This document shows positions 5,944-10,249 of a stretch of DNA of 10,249 nucleotides, in pieces. Both the position numbers and the translations under genes were made by a program. Source of the stretch: Oscillospiraceae bacterium (GTDB lineage Bacteria > Bacillota > Clostridia > Oscillospirales > Ruminococcaceae). Positions within the stretch are counted from its first letter, which is position 1, and the number at the start of each line of letters is the position of its first letter. Location of the stretch: NCBI GenBank assembly GCA_017848155.1, contig JAGAKC010000482.1, positions 1-10,249 of the forward strand, given 5' to 3'. The notes under the pieces were generated by a model. That model was not told the DNA's origin. It did not search any database and saw nothing but the letters and a program-made list of their open reading frames with translations.

Positions 5944-5959
5944 TGAATATTTATATTCA
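5944..5959. promoter_or_regulatory. Palindrome at the predicted secA transcription start
   Basis: TGAATATTTATATTCA has two 7-bp arms around TT and lies at about +1 to +16 of the secA transcript. It could be an operator or form a short 5'-end stem that stabilises the mRNA. Being very AT-rich, it may also be chance. Confidence 0.4.
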
Positions 5960-5980
5960 GACTTATCAAAAAAATAAGAG

Positions 5981-6013
5981 GAAATGCCGTGTTTCAGCGG
6001 TTATGGGCATTTC
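5981..6013 (+). promoter_or_regulatory. Leader hairpin upstream of secA
   Basis: GAAATGCC (5981-5988) pairs with GGCATTTC (6006-6013) to make a perfect 8-bp stem around a 17-nt loop in the secA leader. The upstream arm includes an in-frame ATG (5984) that follows AGAGG, so the hairpin would hide this alternative start. A regulatory role is possible but unproven. Confidence 0.45.
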
Positions 6014-6052
6014 ATCGGTGTTCGGAATACTAAGAAAGGGAAATCATATAAA

Positions 6053-8779
6053 ATGGGTCTACTGAAATCAATATTCGGCACATATTCGTCCAGAGAGTTA
6101 AAGAGGATCGAACCGATCAAGCAGGCTGTACTGGATCTTGCGGATAAGTATTCCGCAATGAGCGAGTCGGAGCTTAAGGCTCAGACTGGCATATTAAAGG
6201 AGCGTCTTGCAAACGGCGAAACGCTGGATGATATCCTGCCCGACGCATTTGCTGTCTGCCGTGAGGCTTCCACTCGAGTTATCGGTATCCGCCACTATCC
6301 CGTACAGATCATAGGCGGTATCGTACTGCATCAGGGTCGTATCGCAGAGATGAGAACAGGTGAAGGTAAGACCTTCGTTGCTTCTCTTCCTTCTTATCTT
6401 AATGCGCTTACAGGCAAGGGCGTTCATATCGTTACCGTAAACGACTATCTTGCAAAGCGTGACAGTGACCTTATGGCAAAGGTACATCGTTATCTCGGCC
6501 TTACAGTAGGTCTTATCACTCACGAGCTTGATAACGACCAGCGCCGTGCTGCGTATAACTGTGACATCACTTATGCGACAAATAACGAGCTTGGCTTTGA
6601 CTATCTGCGTGACAACATGTGTGTTCACAAGACGGACAAGGTACAGCGTGTTCCCAATTTTGCTATCGTGGATGAGGTGGACTCTATCCTTATCGACGAG
6701 GCGAGAACTCCCCTTATCATTTCGGGTCGTGGCGACAAGTCTACTGACCTGTATGAAAAGGCTGACAAGTTTGCAAAGAAGCTGAAGGCAAACAAGGTGG
6801 TCGAGCTTGACAGCAAGGAGGACTACGAGGATCAGTTCGACGGTGACTACATCATCGATGAAAAGGCAAAGACCTGTAACCTGCTTCCTGCGGGTGTTGC
6901 AAAGGCTGAGCAGCATTTCGGCATAGACAACCTCATGGATCCCGAGAATACTACTCTTCTCCACCATATAAATCAGGCTATCCGTGCAAACGGTATCATG
7001 AAGCTGGATATAGATTATGTCATCAAGGACGGCGAGATCGTTATCGTTGACGAGTTCACAGGTCGTCTTATGTTCGGTCGCCGCTTCAACGAGGGTCTGC
7101 ATCAGGCTATCGAGGCCAAGGAGGGCGTTAAGGTCAACCGTGAGAGCAAGACTCTTGCGACCATCACCTTCCAGAACTTCTTCCGTCTTTACGCAAAGCT
7201 GTCAGGAATGACAGGTACTGCTATGACAGAGGAGTCCGAGTTCCGTGAGATCTACAGCCTTGACGTTATCGAGATCCCCACAAACAAGCCTGTTATCCGT
7301 GTGGATAATCAGGATCAGGTATATAAGAACGAGCGTGGAAAGTTCAAGGCTGTCTGCGATCAGGTAGAGGAGTGCTACAAGAAGGGTCAGCCCGTGCTTG
7401 TGGGTACTGTTACCATCGAGAAGTCCGAGCTGCTTTCAAAGCTGCTCAAGGCTCGTGGAATAAAGCACGAGGTGCTTAACGCAAAGAATCACGAGCGTGA
7501 AGCGGAGATCGTTGCACAGGCAGGCAAGAAGGGTGCTGTTACCATCGCTACCAACATGGCTGGTCGTGGTACGGATATCAAGCTCGGCGGTAACGCAGAG
7601 TTCCTTGCTATCCATGAGATGAAGAAGCTTGGCTACGAGGAGGACATGATCCAGGAGGCTACAGGCTTTGCGGAGACTGACGATCAGGAGATCATCGAAG
7701 CTCGTAACAAGTATCAGGAGCTTAACAAGAAGTATGAGGCTAAGATAGCTCCCGAGGCTGACGAGGTACGTGAGCTTGGCGGTCTGTTCATCATCGGTAC
7801 AGAGCGTCATGAGAGCCGCCGTATCGACAATCAGCTGCGTGGTCGTGCAGGACGTCAGGGCGACCCTGGTGCAAGCCGTTTCTATATTTCTCTTGAAGAT
7901 GACCTTATGCGTCTGTTTGGCGGCGACAGGGTACAGCGCTTCATGGAGACCATGAACTTTGACGAGAACATGCCCATCGAGGCAGGCTTCCTTTCTGCGA
8001 CCATCGAGTCCGCACAGAAGAAGATCGAGGGCAGAAACTTCTCCATCCGTAAGAATGTCCTTGACTTTGATGATGTTATGTCCCAGCAGCGTATGACGAT
8101 CTATACAGAGCGTACACGTGTGCTTGACGGTGCTGATATCAGCGAAAACATCATGAATATGATGAGCGAGAATATCGAGGAAACAGTGAACATGTACTGC
8201 AGCGACAGCGTTGCGGAGAACTGGAATCTTGACGGTCTGCGCTCGCACTATATGAATCTGTACGTTATGGACACCGATCTTCGCTACTCCACAGAGGAGC
8301 TTAACAATGTGACCAAAAAGGACATCGTAAGCTTTATCAAGGACAGAGCGATGCTTATCTATAAGACAAGAGAAGCAGAGATCGGTGAGCAGGGCATGCG
8401 TGAGGTAGAGCGCATCTGCCTGCTTAAGGTGGTCGACAAGCATTGGATGGATCATATCGATGCGATGGAGGAGCTTAAGCGTGGTATCTATCTGCGTGGT
8501 ATAGCTCAGAAGGACCCCGTTGTTGAGTATCGTTTTGAAGGCTTCGCGATGTTTGACGAGATGATTGCTGCCATCAAGGAGGAAACTGTGAGAATGGTGC
8601 TGACCATTCCCGTAAGATTACAGCGTCCCCCTCAGCGTGAGCAGGTGATGCAGCCTGACGCACCCAATGCGGGTGGTCCTCAGACTCCCTTCAAGGCTGC
8701 CAAGAAGCCGGGAAGAAACGATCCCTGTCCCTGCGGAAGCGGCAAGAAGTATAAGAACTGCTGCGGCGCAAACGAATAA
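6053..8779 (+). CDS. secA: Preprotein translocase motor subunit SecA
   Basis: The ATPase that binds preproteins and drives them through the SecYEG channel at the inner face of the membrane. From ATG 6053 it has 908 residues, normal for the family, starting MGLLKSIFGTYSSRELKRIEP as SecA proteins do. Motifs in order: MRTGEGKT (Walker A, 100-107), DEVDSILIDEAR (Walker B/DEAD region, 207-218), the preprotein cross-linking domain, TGRLMFGRRFNEGLHQAIEAK (from 336), GMTGTA (385-390), ATNMAGRGTD (499-508), RGRAGRQG (596-603, arginine fingers), then scaffold and wing domains, and a zinc-binding tail with Cys892, Cys894, Cys903 and Cys904 (CxCGSGx6CC), which binds SecB-like partners or lipids. An in-frame ATG at 5984 would add 23 non-homologous residues; I prefer 6053 although its AAAGGG lies a rather long 12 nt upstream. 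It is transcribed from the consensus promoter at 5909. The gene appears intact. Confidence 0.98.
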   Translation: MGLLKSIFGTYSSRELKRIEPIKQAVLDLADKYSAMSESELKAQTGILKERLANGETLDDILPDAFAVCREASTRVIGIRHYPVQIIGGIVLHQGRIAEMRTGEGKTFVASLPSYLNALTGKGVHIVTVNDYLAKRDSDLMAKVHRYLGLTVGLITHELDNDQRRAAYNCDITYATNNELGFDYLRDNMCVHKTDKVQRVPNFAIVDEVDSILIDEARTPLIISGRGDKSTDLYEKADKFAKKLKANKVVELDSKEDYEDQFDGDYIIDEKAKTCNLLPAGVAKAEQHFGIDNLMDPENTTLLHHINQAIRANGIMKLDIDYVIKDGEIVIVDEFTGRLMFGRRFNEGLHQAIEAKEGVKVNRESKTLATITFQNFFRLYAKLSGMTGTAMTEESEFREIYSLDVIEIPTNKPVIRVDNQDQVYKNERGKFKAVCDQVEECYKKGQPVLVGTVTIEKSELLSKLLKARGIKHEVLNAKNHEREAEIVAQAGKKGAVTIATNMAGRGTDIKLGGNAEFLAIHEMKKLGYEEDMIQEATGFAETDDQEIIEARNKYQELNKKYEAKIAPEADEVRELGGLFIIGTERHESRRIDNQLRGRAGRQGDPGASRFYISLEDDLMRLFGGDRVQRFMETMNFDENMPIEAGFLSATIESAQKKIEGRNFSIRKNVLDFDDVMSQQRMTIYTERTRVLDGADISENIMNMMSENIEETVNMYCSDSVAENWNLDGLRSHYMNLYVMDTDLRYSTEELNNVTKKDIVSFIKDRAMLIYKTREAEIGEQGMREVERICLLKVVDKHWMDHIDAMEELKRGIYLRGIAQKDPVVEYRFEGFAMFDEMIAAIKEETVRMVLTIPVRLQRPPQREQVMQPDAPNAGGPQTPFKAAKKPGRNDPCPCGSGKKYKNCCGANE

Positions 8780-8808
8780 CGGACATTAAGATCTCAAATA
8801 ATCAAATA

Positions 8809-8835
8809 CCGCAGCAGCTGTGATTGCTGCTGCGG
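8809..8835. repeat. GC-rich hairpin between secA and the epimerase gene
   Basis: CCGCAGCAGC pairs perfectly with GCTGCTGCGG around the 7-nt loop TGTGATT. On the plus strand it is followed by seven A, not T, so it is not an intrinsic terminator for secA; on the minus strand the following sequence is only moderately T-rich. It may protect the secA mRNA 3' end or mark a processing site in a secA-epimerase transcript. The 12-mer GCGGAAAAAAAT at its end (8832-8843) recurs at 8852-8863, where its last AT is the start of the epimerase ATG. Confidence 0.65.
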
Positions 8836-8861
8836 AAAAAAATCAGAAAAGGCGGAAAAAA

Positions 8862-10040
8862 ATGGATTCACTGGAATTTCGCAAGGAACTGACGGAGCAT
8901 ATAATTCCGTTCTGGAACAGACTTAAAGACGATGAAAACGGCGGCTTTACAGGCTTTATGGACAGTGCGCTGAATATTGATAAGAACGGCGAGAAGGGCG
9001 TTATCCTTCACTCCAGAATACTCTGGTTCTATTCAAATGCATATCTGCTGCTGAAGGATGAGTCTTTGCTGGAATATGCAAAGCATGCATACTGCTTCCT
9101 TACTGAAAAGTGTCTTGACAAGGAGTATGGCGGTGTATACTGGTCTATGAATGCTGACGGAACGGTAAAGGACGACATAAAGCACACCTACTGCCAGGCA
9201 TTCTTCGTGTATGCGCTTTCCAGCTACTACAGGGCAAGCGGCAACAAGGACGCTCTGAAGATCGCATATGATGTGGTAGAACTGGTTGAGAAGCATTCCA
9301 CTGATGATGTGGCATATCTTGAGAAGCTCTCACGTGACTGGACAACAGTGCTTGCAAACGACGAGCTTTCGGAAAACGGTCTTATGGCTGACAAGACGAT
9401 GAACACAACGCTTCATCTTATGGAGGCTTATACGGAGCTGTATCTTGCCGACCATAACGAAAAGGTGCTGGAGCGTCTTAAGTTCCAGCTTGAGCTTACA
9501 TACAACACGATATTTGACGAAGATGGCAACAAGCTTCTGGTGTTCTTTGACAAGAACATGGATGTTATCGGCGATATCCACTCCTATGGTCACGATATAG
9601 AGGCAACATGGCTCATTGATCGTGCGTGCGATGTTATCGGCGACAAGGAGCTGTCTGAAAAGTACGGTGCTATGAACAAGCGTGTGGTACGCAATATCGC
9701 AGACATCGCCTACCACAAGGAAACAGGCTCGCTGCTTAACGAGCGTGAAAACGACAAGATCAACACCTGGAGGATATGGTGGGTACAGGCTGAAACCGTT
9801 GTGGGCTTCATAAACGCTTACCAGAGAGGCTACGGCGACAAGGAGTACCTTTATATAGCGGCAAATGTATGGAAGTTCATTCAGGAGAACATCGTTGACA
9901 AGAGAGAGGGCGGCGAGTGGCACTCCCAGCTTGATGACAGCATGAAGTTCGCTGAGTTCAAGCCTGTTGTTGACCCTTGGAAGTGTCCTTATCATAACGG
10001 CAGAATGTGTATCGAAGCTATAGAAAGACTGGAAAAGTAA
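8862..10040 (+). CDS. ce: Cellobiose 2-epimerase (AGE superfamily)
   Basis: Interconverts cellobiose and 4-O-beta-glucosyl-mannose (and lactose and epilactose) by epimerising C2 of the reducing-end sugar. In Ruminococcus the cytoplasmic enzyme links beta-mannan disaccharides to mannosylglucose phosphorylase. The protein has 392 residues, close to the R. albus enzyme (about 389), with an (alpha/alpha)6-barrel pattern and many blocks I recognise from it (ELTEHIIPFWN, KGVILHSRILWFYSNAY, ALSSYYRASG, HSYGHDIEATWL, WWVQAE, DKREGGEW, WKCPYHNGRMC). Catalytic and binding residues appear present: Arg52, His244, Glu247, Trp250, Trp306/Trp307, Glu311 and His378, corresponding to known residues of R. albus CE with small offsets. 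The start at 8862 is preceded by AAAAGGCGG and agrees with family length; an in-frame GTG at 8820 would lie in the hairpin loop. It is 82 nt after secA with no clear promoter of its own. N-acylglucosamine 2-epimerase is a less likely alternative. Confidence 0.92.
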   Translation: MDSLEFRKELTEHIIPFWNRLKDDENGGFTGFMDSALNIDKNGEKGVILHSRILWFYSNAYLLLKDESLLEYAKHAYCFLTEKCLDKEYGGVYWSMNADGTVKDDIKHTYCQAFFVYALSSYYRASGNKDALKIAYDVVELVEKHSTDDVAYLEKLSRDWTTVLANDELSENGLMADKTMNTTLHLMEAYTELYLADHNEKVLERLKFQLELTYNTIFDEDGNKLLVFFDKNMDVIGDIHSYGHDIEATWLIDRACDVIGDKELSEKYGAMNKRVVRNIADIAYHKETGSLLNERENDKINTWRIWWVQAETVVGFINAYQRGYGDKEYLYIAANVWKFIQENIVDKREGGEWHSQLDDSMKFAEFKPVVDPWKCPYHNGRMCIEAIERLEK

Positions 10041-10052
10041 AGAGAGGTCTGT

Positions 10053-10249
10053 ATGCTTAAAAGAACAGCAGCGTCGGCGCTTGCCGCGGTTATACTATGT
10101 GGAGCGATGTCGGGTTGTAAGAAGGCGGCCACTACAGAGCAGATAAGGCTCCCCATCTACGGTGCAGAGGAGATAAGCTACGAGGTAGCTACGGCAAAAT
10201 ATATGGATATTACCGAAACAGACAGCATGGGCGCTGTTATAGGATATCC
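10053..10249 (+). CDS. Lipoprotein, probable HlyD/RND-type efflux periplasmic adaptor (partial)
   Basis: The first 65 residues of a gene that runs off the window. It begins with a lipoprotein signal peptide: basic MLKR, a hydrophobic core (AASALAAVILCGA) and lipobox MSGC with the lipidated Cys at 22, so the protein would be anchored outside the membrane. The mature start (KKAATTEQIRLPIYGAEEISYE) followed by VATAKYMDITETDSMGAVIGYP resembles the entry strand of membrane-fusion (adaptor) proteins of RND/MacA type, where a D-I-x-x-T-x-x-x-G segment precedes the barrel-sandwich hybrid domain. That class often partners with MacB-type ABC transporters, so a permease may follow beyond the edge. AGAGAGG (10041-10047) lies 5 nt upstream of the ATG and 12 nt separate it from the epimerase stop, so the two are probably co-transcribed. 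The lipoprotein call is firm; the adaptor call rests on a short stretch. Confidence 0.7.
   Translation, partial: MLKRTAASALAAVILCGAMSGCKKAATTEQIRLPIYGAEEISYEVATAKYMDITETDSMGAVIGY

Noticed and set aside
5733..5969. Minus-strand open frame of 78 codons across the secA promoter
   Set aside because: It overlaps the supported 63-residue gene in another frame and would begin inside the secA leader; no initiation signal.
7436..8455. Long antisense open frame (339 codons) inside secA, and a similar one at 6194-7102
   Set aside because: Both lie opposite the undoubted SecA frame, have no ribosome binding site or recognisable domain, and reflect the codon bias of secA.
8809..8843. Hairpin after secA as a plus-strand intrinsic terminator
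   Set aside because: The stem is followed by an A-tract rather than a T-tract on the plus strand, so it lacks the essential release signal.
9330..9995. Antisense open frame of 221 codons within the epimerase gene
   Set aside because: It is a shadow of a well-conserved enzyme gene, with no start signal and no plausible domain.

Overview
The window most resembles a Ruminococcus-type genome (Oscillospiraceae, Clostridia; R. albus or a close relative). The best clue is a cellobiose 2-epimerase that is nearly collinear with the R. albus enzyme as I remember it. Also consistent are a clostridial-style SecA with a C-terminal zinc motif, Gram-positive promoters and ribosome binding sites (TTGACA/TATAAT, AAAGGAG), and a fused MacB/FtsX-type ABC transporter. 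Species-level assignment is inference.

Left part (1 to about 1430): a visibly AT-rich stretch unlike the rest. It holds the tail of a WHH/HNH-type nuclease toxin domain broken by an in-frame stop, then the C-terminal half of a class 3 lipase-like (DUF2974/Mbeg1-like) protein without its nucleophile region, then a small four-helix membrane protein translationally coupled to the lipase fragment. It looks like a decaying or displaced polymorphic-toxin cassette zone, and the membrane protein could be an orphan immunity protein.

Middle (about 1560 to 5830): on the minus strand, a MarR-family regulator and a 933-residue ABC transporter form an operon closed by a strong terminator. The marR promoter (TTGACA-17-TAAAAT) faces a plus-strand promoter (TTAACA-17-TATAAA) for a small bPH2-domain membrane protein. 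Two palindromes sharing a TTAACA/TTGACA half-site sit within these promoters, predicting shared MarR control. Beyond the bPH2 gene is a cluster of TTTTCAACA nonamers arranged as a 17-bp inverted repeat and a 12-bp-arm palindrome, then a small Cys-containing acidic protein on the minus strand.

Right part (about 5900 to 10249): secA is driven by a perfect TTGACA-17-TATAAT promoter with a palindrome at the predicted transcription start and a hairpin in the leader. After a hairpin-containing gap of 82 nt comes cellobiose 2-epimerase, then the start of a lipoprotein that probably is an HlyD/RND-type efflux adaptor, cut by the window edge. The last three genes share a strand and close spacing and may be co-transcribed, but their functions (protein export, mannan/cellobiose metabolism, efflux) do not form an obvious pathway. 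No tRNA, rRNA, CRISPR array or intact insertion sequence was seen.
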